Assembly: GCA_964405335.1 (NCBI GenBank)
Contig: CAYONP010000006.1
Location: 1 to 64,000, forward strand
Reading direction: 5' to 3'
Origin: CAYONP01 sp964405335
GTDB lineage: Bacteria > Armatimonadota > UBA10988
Length of the DNA stretch: 64,000 nt
Under the pieces are notes generated by a model. That model was not told the DNA's origin. It saw only the letters and a list, made by a program, of their open reading frames with translations, and searched no databases. A program made the position numbers and the translations under genes. Positions 15,604 through 23,631 of this stretch are shown one piece after another. Each line of letters begins with the position of its first letter. The stretch's first letter is position 1.

Positions 15604-16257
15604 ATGGCCACGTGTGACACGGTCCGCCGCTGCTGGGCTACCTTGCCGGTGGCCGGCGTCCTGCTCCTGCTCGCCGTGGTGCTGCTGTTCAGCCCCGGCC
15701 ACCGGCGCGACGACGAACTGCTGGCCGACGCCCAGCGCGCCCTCGAACAGGCGCTCGACTTCGACTCCCAGCTCGAGAGCGCGCCTGACCCGGCCGCGCT
15801 GCTCGACCAGCGCGACACCGCCTTCGCCACCGCCGCGGAGGGCTTCGCCACGCTCCTTGCCCGCGCCCGCGACCTGCCCGAAGCGCACCTCGGCCTGGCT
15901 ACCGTCGCCTGGCACCGTGACCGCGACACCGCCGCGGCGCGTGAGCATGTCGAGGCCGTGATCACTCGGCTCGGGCCGCTCGCGGCCGAGCAACTGGCCG
16001 CGGTCCGGCCCAGCGGCCGATCCGGCGCCGAGCTGCTGGCCCGCGCCCTGGCCGAGCGCGCCGGCTATCTGCTCGAAGCGCCGGAGGCGCAGGGCGGCGA
16101 GGCGCTGGCCCGCGCCTTGGACGATGCGCGGCGCGCCCGCGAGTTGGATGCCCAGCCCCGGTATGACCTGCTCGCCGACAGCCTGGAACGTCTCCGCGCC
16201 GCCGGTCCGGCCAACCTGCCGTTGGATGTCGAGCAGCTCCAGCCCGTCGGCTACTGA
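15604..16257 (+). CDS. Membrane-anchored helical protein, unknown
   Basis: 217 residues. One strong transmembrane helix near the N-terminus (residues 13-30, LPVAGVLLLLAVVLLF) precedes an almost entirely alpha-helical, Ala/Leu/Glu-rich soluble part resembling degenerate tetratricopeptide repeats (ALGLATVAW-like helix pairs at about 95-115 and 160-190). No catalytic motif is visible. It follows the epimerase gene after 3 bp, so the two are co-transcribed. Its last 7 bases overlap the end of the convergent sensor kinase gene. I do not recognise a family. Confidence 0.7.
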   Translation: MATCDTVRRCWATLPVAGVLLLLAVVLLFSPGHRRDDELLADAQRALEQALDFDSQLESAPDPAALLDQRDTAFATAAEGFATLLARARDLPEAHLGLATVAWHRDRDTAAAREHVEAVITRLGPLAAEQLAAVRPSGRSGAELLARALAERAGYLLEAPEAQGGEALARALDDARRARELDAQPRYDLLADSLERLRAAGPANLPLDVEQLQPVGY

Positions 16258-18209
16258 AGCGGCAGGCGGACCTCGAAGGTCGTCCCCTCGCCCTCGCGGC
16301 TGTCGAAACTCACCCGTCCACCCAGGCTGGTGACCACCCGGTGGACCACATAGAGCCCCTGCCCGGCGCCCGCGCCGACTTCTTTGGTGGTGAAGAACGG
16401 CTCGTAGACCCGCTCGCGCACCGACTCGGGGATGCCCACGCCGCTGTCGGCCACGGTCAGCACCGCCTGGTCGCCGTCGCGCCGCGTGCCGACCCGGATC
16501 CAGCCCCGGCCGTCGCCGCGCCTCGCCACCGCGTCGGCGGCGTTCTGCAGCAGTTGCAGCAGGGCCTGGTTGACCTCGGCGGGCCGACCGACGGTCAGCG
16601 GCAGATCGTCGGCCAGGTCGAGCTCGAGCTCGCCGCAGGCCCGCCACTGCCCGCGGGCGATGGTCACCACCGCGCGCACCGAGCGGTTCAGGTCGCAATG
16701 GTCGGCGCCGTTCTCGCCGGCGAAGGTGCGCATGGCGTTGACGATGCGCGCAATCTCGGCGATGCCCGCCGTGGCCGCGCCAATCGCCTCAATCGTCTCG
16801 TCCGGGTCGACCTCGTCGGGCCGGTCATCGAGCAGCGCCGCCACCGCCTGCTGAACGAAGCAGAGGTTATCGCCGACATACTGCGCCGGCGTGTTGAGCT
16901 CATGCGACAGGCCGGCGGCAAGCTGTCCGATCGCGCGCATCTTCTGCGCCTGGACCACCTCGCGCTGCAGGGCGCGCAGTTCGGTCACGTCGTGCTTGAC
17001 CGCCACGAAATGGGCGATCTCGCCGGATTCGTCGCGCACCGGCGCGATCGTCGCGTCCTCGTCGAACAGCGTGCCGTCGCGGCGGCGGTTGATGAACGAC
17101 CCGCGCCAGACCTGACCGCTGGCCAGGCACCGCCACATCTCGCGGTAGAACTCGTCCGGGTGCTCGCCGCTCTTGAGCAGCCGCGGGTTGAGGCCGATCG
17201 CCTGCTCGCGCGAGTAGCCGGTCAGGCGCTCGAAGGCCGGGTTGACATACTCGATCCGGCCACCGAGATCGGTGATCACAATCGACTCCGCCGCGGCGTC
17301 GATCGCGGTGGCGAGCAGACGCAGCCGGTCGAGGCTGAGCCGGCGGGTGACCGCCGCGCCGATGTCGGCGGCCAGCGTCTCGATCAGCCGCCGCTCCTCG
17401 GGCAGGAAGGTCTCGTCGTCGGTCGGCGCGACCGGCTGACGGTAGCCGACCTCGATGAACCCGGCCACCTGGCCGTCGACCTCGATCGAGGCCAGCAGCC
17501 GCTTGAGCAGCGGGGCGAAGCCCGATGAGTGGGCGTCATGGTCGACCACGTGGATGACGCAGCCGGCCAGCTCGGGGTAACGCATCGCCCGCGGGATCCG
17601 GTCGGCCACGGCGGCCAGAACCTGGTCGAGCGGCTCGCGCGAGAGGCTGAGCAGGCTCATCACCTCGTAGAGGCAGTCGAGCTCTTTCAGCCGTTCGGTC
17701 AGCGCCGCTTCGCGCTCGGCCAGCTCGTCTTCGAGCCGTTTCCGCTCGCTCAGGTCGGTATAGGCGCAGGCCACGCCGATGATCTCGCCGTCGGCACCGC
17801 GCAGCGGGGCTTTGCTGGTCTGCAGCCAGCGCTCGCCCTGCACGGTGACGACCGGCTCCTCATACTCCAGGTGCGACTCGCCGCTCTCCATCACCGCCAC
17901 ATCGTCGGCGCGGTAGCGGTCGGCGTAACGGGCCCAGATCAGCTCGTCGTCGCGACGGCCGATCACCTCGCTCGGGCTCGCGCAGCCGCAGTCGTTGGCG
18001 AACCGCTGGTTGCAGCCGAGGTACCTCGACTCGCGGTCCTTCCAGTAGACCCGCACCGGCAGCGCGTCGACCAGCGACTGGGTCAGCGCAGCGGTGTCGG
18101 TGACCTCGACGCCTGGGCGTGTCACGGCGGTGGCGACCTCTTCCAATGCCCGTGCGAACGACGGCACGGCACCATTCTGTGAAGCCAACATGGACCCGAC
18201 CCGCTCCAC
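16251..18209 (-). CDS. PAS-GAF-PAS sensor histidine kinase
   Basis: 652 residues, apparently soluble. Domain order: PAS with PAC at about 45-155 (WKDRESRYLGCNQRF ... VACAYTDLSERK), short coiled linker, GAF-like domain at 175-290, second PAS at 300-412 (IVITDLGGRIEYVNPAFERLTGYS), dimerisation helix with GLSHELNTPAQY (His436), and ATPase domain with N box LLQNAADA, G1 DSGVGI, F box EPFFTTK and G2 GQGLYVVHRV. No receiver is attached or adjacent. A possible -10 (TATAGT) lies at 18236-18241 on this strand. The 3' end overlaps the helical membrane protein by 7 bp in convergent orientation. Confidence 0.9.
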   Translation of the reverse strand: MERVGSMLASQNGAVPSFARALEEVATAVTRPGVEVTDTAALTQSLVDALPVRVYWKDRESRYLGCNQRFANDCGCASPSEVIGRRDDELIWARYADRYRADDVAVMESGESHLEYEEPVVTVQGERWLQTSKAPLRGADGEIIGVACAYTDLSERKRLEDELAEREAALTERLKELDCLYEVMSLLSLSREPLDQVLAAVADRIPRAMRYPELAGCVIHVVDHDAHSSGFAPLLKRLLASIEVDGQVAGFIEVGYRQPVAPTDDETFLPEERRLIETLAADIGAAVTRRLSLDRLRLLATAIDAAAESIVITDLGGRIEYVNPAFERLTGYSREQAIGLNPRLLKSGEHPDEFYREMWRCLASGQVWRGSFINRRRDGTLFDEDATIAPVRDESGEIAHFVAVKHDVTELRALQREVVQAQKMRAIGQLAAGLSHELNTPAQYVGDNLCFVQQAVAALLDDRPDEVDPDETIEAIGAATAGIAEIARIVNAMRTFAGENGADHCDLNRSVRAVVTIARGQWRACGELELDLADDLPLTVGRPAEVNQALLQLLQNAADAVARRGDGRGWIRVGTRRDGDQAVLTVADSGVGIPESVRERVYEPFFTTKEVGAGAGQGLYVVHRVVTSLGGRVSFDSREGEGTTFEVRLPLQ

Positions 18210-18254
18210 GAGTCCTATCGGCGAGGCCGCGCGCGACTATAGTCAGGCGACGCG

Positions 18255-18803
18255 CTAGTTGCGCGAGGTAACCGACTCCGCCGCCTCCTCGCCGCTCATC
18301 CGCGCCGAGGCCTGCTCGACCCACTGCTCGGGCGTCAGGCCGCCGAGCGGCGTGGGGGTGACGTTGAAGTCGTAGTAGACCGTCCCGCGCTCGTCCGAGT
18401 CGAACGCGCAGTGGCCGCGGCTGGCCAGGTCGTCGAGGATCGCCTTGGCCTCGTCCAGGCTCAGATCCTCACCGGCCATGGCCGCCTGGGTCGGCGTTAC
18501 CCGGCCGGAGTTCTCGGCGACGACCTTGAGGATCGCCCGCTCCTGCCGCAGCCGGAGCTGCCGGGCGTGGTGCTGCGTGAGCGCATCGAGCGGCAGTCCG
18601 CGGCGGAAGCGGCGGGTGATCACCATGGCAAAGCCGGCCAGGGCGGCGAACACGAGCCACAAGGCGAGCAACGGCGAATTGGCACCGGCGGCGGCAGAGC
18701 GGGCGATGAACACGCCGAGGAACATGGCGACCATCGACGCGAGCAGCGCCGAACGGCGACGCCGCGCCTGCCACGCCTCCAGATCCGGGCCGCCGGTCAT
18801 CAT
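18255..18803 (-). CDS. Two-helix membrane protein with one winged-helix-like domain
   Basis: 182 residues from ATG 18803, preceded by AAGGGA as ribosome-binding site; earlier in-frame codons lie inside the next gene. Two transmembrane helices (19-36 and 44-63) are followed by a basic linker and a winged-helix-like module at about 82-150 (LRQERAILKVVAENSGRVTP ... YYDFN). This module is clearly related to the two in the neighbouring protein encoded at 18817-19665, sharing the pattern ERA-L, GRVTP, DLS-EA and D-DERG--YYDFN. The N-terminus faces one side and the module the other; a cytoplasmic module would be needed for DNA contact. Function unknown. Confidence 0.72.
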   Translation of the reverse strand: MMTGGPDLEAWQARRRRSALLASMVAMFLGVFIARSAAAGANSPLLALWLVFAALAGFAMVITRRFRRGLPLDALTQHHARQLRLRQERAILKVVAENSGRVTPTQAAMAGEDLSLDEAKAILDDLASRGHCAFDSDERGTVYYDFNVTPTPLGGLTPEQWVEQASARMSGEEAAESVTSRN

Positions 18804-18816
18804 TGCGCTGTTCCCT

Positions 18817-19665
18817 TCACCGCCGGGTGCTCGACGACAGCTCTTCGGGCTCGTCGCCGTGCAGTCGCGCGCTGGTCGCGGCAACCCACTCCTCGGGCGA
18901 GAGCCGGGCCAGCCGGTCGGCCTGCGGGCCGATGTTGAAGTCATAGTACAGCGCGCCGCGCTCGTCGGAGTCGACGGCGCAGAGGCCCTGCCGCGCCAGG
19001 TCGTCGAGCAGCTCGCGCGCCTCGGCGATGGACAGATCGTCGCCGCCCAGGGCGACCAACACGGGGGTCACCCGGCCGTCATGCTCGGCCACCGTGCGCA
19101 GCACCGCCCGCTCGCGCCGCAGCCGCAGCTCGCGCTCGCTCGCCGGCCGCTCGCGCAGCGGTTCGAGCGGCGCCGGCTGGCTGCGGCTGAAGTTGTAGAC
19201 CATCGCCCCGCCGGCGACCATCTCGACGGTACACAACCGCTCGTCGGCCAGCTCGTCGAGCAGCTCGCGCGCCTCGGCGATGCTCAGGTCGTCGGCGCAG
19301 GCGGCCACCTCGGCCGGAGTCACCCGCCCGCCGCTGCGCGCCGCCGCTTCGAGCACCGCGCGCTCCTGCAGCAACTGGATCCGCCGCCACGATCCGCCGA
19401 CCTCGCCACGCAGCTCATCGCGCAGCGCCAAGTGCCGGAGGAACGTGCCGAACGCCGCAAAGAAGCCGACCATGAAGAAGATGGCCACCATGTCATCGTC
19501 CATGCGGCCGCGGCTGGCCAGCATGGTGAACATCAGCGGAACTGTGAACCCGGCGGCGCCGGCGGCCAGTGCGCGGTAGCAGCCGAGGGCCGTGCCGCCG
19601 CCGCGGCGCCGGCGGATGCGGCGCCTGGCCCGTCGAAGCCCGCGACCGAGTCTCACCACGCTCAC
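18817..19665 (-). CDS. Membrane protein with tandem winged-helix-like repeats
   Basis: 282 residues from GTG 19665, whose codon overlaps the stop of the esterase gene (GTGA); an ATG at 19686 is the alternative start. A very basic N-terminus (RRARRRIRRRR) and two membrane helices (30-50 and 58-78) precede two winged-helix-like modules at about 98-160 and 182-244. Both modules begin RERAVL and contain GRVTP, DDLSIAEARELLD and a C-terminal YNFS/YYDFN strand. They match each other and the single module of the downstream neighbour, so duplication within one family is evident. Such modules can bind DNA or mediate protein contacts; neither can be decided here. Confidence 0.72.
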   Translation of the reverse strand: MSVVRLGRGLRRARRRIRRRRGGGTALGCYRALAAGAAGFTVPLMFTMLASRGRMDDDMVAIFFMVGFFAAFGTFLRHLALRDELRGEVGGSWRRIQLLQERAVLEAAARSGGRVTPAEVAACADDLSIAEARELLDELADERLCTVEMVAGGAMVYNFSRSQPAPLEPLRERPASERELRLRRERAVLRTVAEHDGRVTPVLVALGGDDLSIAEARELLDDLARQGLCAVDSDERGALYYDFNIGPQADRLARLSPEEWVAATSARLHGDEPEELSSSTRR

Positions 19666-20465
19666 CACCCCATGGCCAGCAGCCACTCACCACACAGTGT
19701 GGCCCAGCCGGCCACGTGCGGATCGTCGGGCGCCAGACCCAGGCCGTGCGCGCCGTTCGGATAGACGTGCAGCTCGAACGGGACACCCCAGCGGGCCAGC
19801 GCCTCCGCATAAGCGAGGCTGTTGCCGACCTTAACACCGGCATCGGCGGCGGTGTGCCAGAGAAACGCCGGCGGTGTGTCGAGGTTGACCCGCAGGTCGA
19901 GCGAGTACTCCTGCCGCAGCGCCGGCGAATCGGCGGTGCCGAACAGGTTGGCCGCGCAGCCCTCGTGCCCCAGCGGCGGCATCAGGCTGATCACCGGATA
20001 GCACAGAATCGAGGCGTCGGGCCGTCCGTCGAGTCGGTCGATCGGGTCTTTCGCATCGCCCTCGCCGCGGCCGTCGAAGGTCGAGATGTTCGCGGTCAGA
20101 TGGCCGCCGGCCGAGAATCCGAGCACCGCGACGCGGGCCGGGTCGACGCCGTAGTCGCCGGCCCGGTGCCGCACCCAGCGCACCGCCCGGCGGGCGTCGG
20201 TCGACGGCCAAGGGTGGCGGTACGGCGCGACCCGGTAGTCGCAGACGAAGGCCGGCAGGCCGTGGCCGTTGATCATCCGCGCAATCGGCTCGGATTCGTG
20301 CGGCGCCCGGCCGACATAGCCGCCGCCAGGCATGACGATGACCGTCCCGCGCGGCCGTTCGGTGGCGACGGGATAAGCGGTGATCGTCGGCGCGAAGCGC
20401 GGCTCGGCGGTGTCGATGCCGGGCGCGCCGTCGGGCCAGAGGGGGATGGGTCCGCGCAAGGCCAT
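19662..20465 (-). CDS. Alpha/beta-hydrolase, acetyl-esterase type
   Basis: 267 residues from ATG 20465. The frame continues upstream, but that part shows no homology-like features. The oxyanion motif is VMPGGGY (45-50), the nucleophile elbow LGFSAGGH (Ser118), with Asp in HTAADAGV near 210 and His in NGAHGLG near 245 completing a triad. This is the BD-FAE / Axe-like group of carbohydrate or small-ester esterases, often linked to hemicellulose use. No signal peptide is visible, so it probably acts in the cytoplasm on imported substrates. It heads a run with the two winged-helix membrane proteins. Confidence 0.85.
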   Translation of the reverse strand: MALRGPIPLWPDGAPGIDTAEPRFAPTITAYPVATERPRGTVIVMPGGGYVGRAPHESEPIARMINGHGLPAFVCDYRVAPYRHPWPSTDARRAVRWVRHRAGDYGVDPARVAVLGFSAGGHLTANISTFDGRGEGDAKDPIDRLDGRPDASILCYPVISLMPPLGHEGCAANLFGTADSPALRQEYSLDLRVNLDTPPAFLWHTAADAGVKVGNSLAYAEALARWGVPFELHVYPNGAHGLGLAPDDPHVAGWATLCGEWLLAMGW

Positions 20466-20723
20466 GGCTGTGTCCACGGCGGGCGGTTGCGCGCAAGTCG
20501 CCTGACTCCTCCGCCCCAAAAGAGGAACCCGTCGGCTGTGCTGACCGCTGGGGAGGCGGGAAATCGACAACAGGGAGCCGACGGGCTTATCTACTAGAAC
20601 GACCATTCCACACCGATTGCTCCCGCCAATGCAACAGGACCATTACGAGATTCTGGCGCGGGCGTTGCATTTCGTGCGAACGGCCCGACGAGGAGCCCGC
20701 GCCCGACGCGCGAAGCGGCGCGC
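20466..20723. other. Divergent intergenic gap, 258 bp
   Basis: No gene seen. The only structure is a pair of inverted segments, CCCGTCGGCT near 20528 and AGCCGACGGG near 20577, about 40 bases apart. Promoters for both flanking genes must lie here, but none is clear. Confidence 0.4.
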
Positions 20724-22013
20724 ATGGACACCCCACTGACCCGACGCGACGCGCTGCGCGGCGGCGCCGTGGCCGCCGCGGCGACCGCCGGAGTCGCCTG
20801 GCCGAGCACCGCCGAGCCGCGCGGGGAGCCGAACATGACGGTCAACGTGCGCGACCACAACGCCGCCGGTGACGGCGCCACCGACGACACCGCCGCCTTC
20901 CAGGCCGCGCTCGACCAGGCCGGCGAGGCTGGTGGCGGCGTGGTCACCGTACCGCGCGGCGATTACCTGATCGGCGGCCGACTGGTCGTCCCCGACCACG
21001 TCACGCTCGAGGGCACCTGGCGCGCGCCGATCACCGGCGGCCACCACCATGGCAGCACGCTGCTGGCCACAGCCGGCCGCGGCGAGGCCGACGGCGAGCC
21101 GTTCATCAGCCTGCGCACCAACGCCACGCTGAGCGGCCTGACCGTCTTCTACCCGGAGCAGACCGCGCCCGAGCCGACGCCATACCCCTGGTGCGTCCGC
21201 CAGGTGGCCGACAATGCCAGCCTGATCAACGTGCTGCTGGTCAATCCGTACCAGGCGGTCGACTGCGGCACGGTCACCGGCGGGCGGCACTTCATCAGCG
21301 GGCTCTATGCCCAGGCACTGAAGACCGGCCTGAAGATCGACCGCTGCTTCGATGTCGGCCGCGTCGAGAATGTCCACTTCTGGCCGTTCTGGAACCACGA
21401 CCAGGCGCTGTGGGACTGGCAGAAGGCCAACGGCACGGCCTTCCAGATCGGCCGCACCGACTGGGAGTACATGTTCAACTGCTTCTGCATCTTCTACCGC
21501 CTCGGTTTCCACTTCGCCGCCACCGAGGCGGGCGCGCCGAACGCCGTGCTGACCCAGTGCGGCAGCGACATCGGCCCGACCGCGGTGCGCGTGTCCGATT
21601 GCCAGGCCCACGCCGGCGTCGCCTTTGCCAACTCGCAGTTCATGGCCGGCATCGAGGTCGAGGCAACCAACACCGGCCCGGTTAAGTTCACCGGCTGCGG
21701 GTTCTGGTTCTGCCAGGAGCCGAACGTCGACCACCACGCGCAGATCGCCGGCCGCGGCCACGTCACGTTCAACGGCTGCCACTTCATCGACTGGGACAAG
21801 GCGGGCCGCGGCAGCGCCTGCATCAACCAGACTGGCGGCGGTTTGACGGTCGCCGGCTGCGACTTCATGGATGCCGGCAAGGCGCAGGTAGCCATCGGCC
21901 CCGACATCGACGCGGCGCTGGTCTACGGCAACCGCCTGCGCGGCGCCGAGGGCATCCGCAACGAGGCGGGGGCCAAGGCACAGGTAGGCTTGAACGTGGT
22001 CAGTGAGGGGTGA
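20724..22013 (+). CDS. Tat-exported pectate-lyase-like beta-helix protein
   Basis: 429 residues with a twin-arginine signal (TRRDALRGGAVAAAATAG, residues 6-23). The mature part opens with VRDHNAAGDGATDDTAAFQA, the signature of the pectate_lyase_3 / GH28-like right-handed beta-helix superfamily. It continues with strand-rich coils (VTLEGTW, NVHFWPFWNHDQ, VKFTGCGFWFC). The family includes polysaccharide lyases, glycosidases and tail-spike-like proteins; catalytic residues cannot be assigned. A strong hairpin directly follows the stop, separating it from the convergent PEP-CTERM gene. Confidence 0.82.
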   Translation: MDTPLTRRDALRGGAVAAAATAGVAWPSTAEPRGEPNMTVNVRDHNAAGDGATDDTAAFQAALDQAGEAGGGVVTVPRGDYLIGGRLVVPDHVTLEGTWRAPITGGHHHGSTLLATAGRGEADGEPFISLRTNATLSGLTVFYPEQTAPEPTPYPWCVRQVADNASLINVLLVNPYQAVDCGTVTGGRHFISGLYAQALKTGLKIDRCFDVGRVENVHFWPFWNHDQALWDWQKANGTAFQIGRTDWEYMFNCFCIFYRLGFHFAATEAGAPNAVLTQCGSDIGPTAVRVSDCQAHAGVAFANSQFMAGIEVEATNTGPVKFTGCGFWFCQEPNVDHHAQIAGRGHVTFNGCHFIDWDKAGRGSACINQTGGGLTVAGCDFMDAGKAQVAIGPDIDAALVYGNRLRGAEGIRNEAGAKAQVGLNVVSEG

Positions 22014-22017
22014 ACAC

Positions 22018-22052
22018 CGCAGGCCGCGGCGAGTAGCTCGCCGCGGCCTGCG
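22018..22052. terminator. Strong bidirectional hairpin
   Basis: A perfect 16-bp stem (CGCAGGCCGCGGCGAG with its complement) closes a 3-base loop, 5 bp after the beta-helix gene and 7 bp before the end of the convergent PEP-CTERM gene. Ideal placement for two-way termination, though the flanks lack a clear T-run. Confidence 0.7.
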
Positions 22053-22058
22053 ATCGAT

Positions 22059-22718
22059 CTATCGGCGACGTCGACGCAGCAGGCCGAGCCCGGCACAGCC
22101 GAGCAGGGCCAGCGTGCTGGGCTCGGGCACCGCGCCCGCGCCGACCGGCGCCTCAATCCGCACCTCGTCGACGCCGAAGGCATCGCCCACCGGAGTCGAG
22201 ACGCGGAACCAGGCGATGTCGAACACACCGCCGCGGTCGATCTCCATCGTGGTCCGGCCGTGAGGACCGAGCGGCGGTCCGTTGACCACCGAGTCGAGCA
22301 GCACGTCGGCGCTGTTGAAGACCTCCAACAGCAGTTCCCCGTCGCCGGAAAAACCGGCTTCGACGAAGAGGTAGCTGGTCAACGCACCCGTGTGCGTGCC
22401 GAGCAGCACGATGCGGCCGTCGACTGGTGTGAGCAGGTCGACGATGCCGCCACCGCTGACGCCGCTGAAGGCCAGCACGCCGCCGCCGTCGTCGAACACG
22501 CCTTCGGGCCCGCCGTGGGTGTAGTCGACCCCGAAGTCGATGTAGTTGTCAGCCACCAGCCCGCCCGCGGCGAGCGGCCCGAACGCCGGCGAGACGACCA
22601 CCGGCGGGACCTTGTCGCCCGGCACATGCGTGACCAGGGCGGCTCGACCCGGCAGACTGACAGCGAAGAGCAACGCGGCGGCAACGGCCACGCCGCGAGG
22701 TAAGATCCGGATCTCCAT
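22059..22718 (-). CDS. PEP-CTERM sorting-domain surface protein
   Basis: 219 residues from ATG 22718, which directly precedes the signal peptide (VAVAAALLFAVSLPGRAAL). The C-terminus is a textbook PEP-CTERM signal: VPEPSTLALLGCAGLGLL followed by five arginines. The middle is a beta-rich, Gly/Asp-rich domain (FGVDYTHGGPEGVFDD, FDIAWFRVSTP) of the jelly-roll type. Proteins of this class are cleaved and anchored or released by an exosortase, usually in exopolysaccharide-producing bacteria. No exosortase gene is present in the window. A promoter-like pair lies at 22786-22814. Confidence 0.85.
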   Translation of the reverse strand: MEIRILPRGVAVAAALLFAVSLPGRAALVTHVPGDKVPPVVVSPAFGPLAAGGLVADNYIDFGVDYTHGGPEGVFDDGGGVLAFSGVSGGGIVDLLTPVDGRIVLLGTHTGALTSYLFVEAGFSGDGELLLEVFNSADVLLDSVVNGPPLGPHGRTTMEIDRGGVFDIAWFRVSTPVGDAFGVDEVRIEAPVGAGAVPEPSTLALLGCAGLGLLRRRRR

Positions 22719-22785
22719 CACGCTCCCCCGGGCAGGTTGACGCCGGCCACCCCAAGCACCCGTGCCGGCTCCCCACCGCCCAACC

Positions 22786-22814
22786 AGTGTGCGCCGCGCG
22801 CGTGGCCGTGTCAA
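22786..22814 (-). promoter_or_regulatory. Probable promoter of the PEP-CTERM gene
   Basis: On the minus strand: -35 TTGACA (22809-22814), 17-bp spacer, weak -10 CACACT (22786-22791). The 126-bp repeat begins 12 bp upstream of the -35. Confidence 0.5.
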
Positions 22815-22826
22815 CCCGCGCGGGTC

Positions 22827-22952
22827 TGCTTCAGATCTGGTGGCGCCACGGGTTGAAACCCGTGTCTCACAGGGCGAAACCCGCCCCATCGGCGGGTTTG
22901 GTTTGGCCAGACCCGCACTTCAGTGCGGGTCGACGACGCGGCCACCAAGGCT
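22827..22952. repeat. 126-bp triple-hairpin dispersed repeat, copy A
   Basis: Aligns without gaps to 33298-33423 over 126 positions, about 103 identical by hand count. Three consecutive hairpins are conserved: CACGGGTT/AACCCGTG, AAACCCGCC/GGCGGGTTT and GACCCGCACT/AGTGCGGGTC. In the first stem a G-C pair here is an A-T pair in copy B, a compensatory change. The 9-mer ACCCGCGCG occurs on both sides (22814-22822 and 22964-22972), a possible but weak target duplication. It sits between the PEP-CTERM promoter and the end of the uridine kinase gene. Confidence 0.85.
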
Positions 22953-22974
22953 GAAGCGCTCCCACCCGCGCGCG

Positions 22975-23613
22975 CTACTCCCCATCCTCGGCAAACTCGA
23001 GCACGCGGCCGACCAGCGCGTCGACCAGCAGCTCGACGCCGAGGTAGTTGCAGCCGCCCTCGGGAACGATGATGTCGGCGTGGCGGCGGCTTGGCTCGAC
23101 GTAGTCGTTGTGCATCGGCCGCACCGTCTCCTGGTACTGCTCGACCACGCTGTCGATGCTCCGGTCGCGGTCGAGGATGTCGCGCCGCAATCGACGGATG
23201 AACCGGATGTCCGGCGCGGTCTCGACGAAGATGCGGATGTCGAGCATGTCGCGCAGCCGCTCGTCCGATAGGCAGTGGATCCCCTCGACGATGATGGCCG
23301 GCGTCGGTTCGACCTCGACCACCTCGTCGGCGCGCTGATGCGCCGCGAAATCGTAGATCGGCTGCTCGATCGACTCGCCCTCGCGGAGCGCCTCGAGGTG
23401 GCCGAGCAGCAGCTCCCAATCGACCGAATCGGGATGATCGTAGTTCACCCGCTCCCGCTCGCGCAGGCCGAGCTGGCTGAAGTTCCGGTAGTACGAGTCG
23501 AGCTCGACAATGGTCACCAGCCCATCGCCGGCATCCTCAGCCACTCGGCGGGCGAGCGTCGTCTTGCCCGAGCCCGAGCCGCCGCCAATCCCGATCAGCA
23601 TCCGCCTGGCCAT
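22975..23613 (-). CDS. udk: Uridine kinase
   Basis: 212 residues, the usual length. The P-loop GIGGGSGSGKTTLARR lies at residues 8-23. ELDSYYRN follows at about 38 (the conserved D-x-Y-Y contacting uridine) and VNYDHPDSVDW at about 56, then YDFAAHQR, IIVEGIHCL and RLRRDILDRDR, all typical of Udk. It phosphorylates uridine and cytidine with ATP or GTP in pyrimidine salvage. It lies 18 bp behind the glycosyltransferase gene and probably ends that three-gene transcript. Confidence 0.93.
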   Translation of the reverse strand: MARRMLIGIGGGSGSGKTTLARRVAEDAGDGLVTIVELDSYYRNFSQLGLRERERVNYDHPDSVDWELLLGHLEALREGESIEQPIYDFAAHQRADEVVEVEPTPAIIVEGIHCLSDERLRDMLDIRIFVETAPDIRFIRRLRRDILDRDRSIDSVVEQYQETVRPMHNDYVEPSRRHADIIVPEGGCNYLGVELLVDALVGRVLEFAEDGE

Positions 23614-23631
23614 GTCGCCGCCTTTCCCAGA

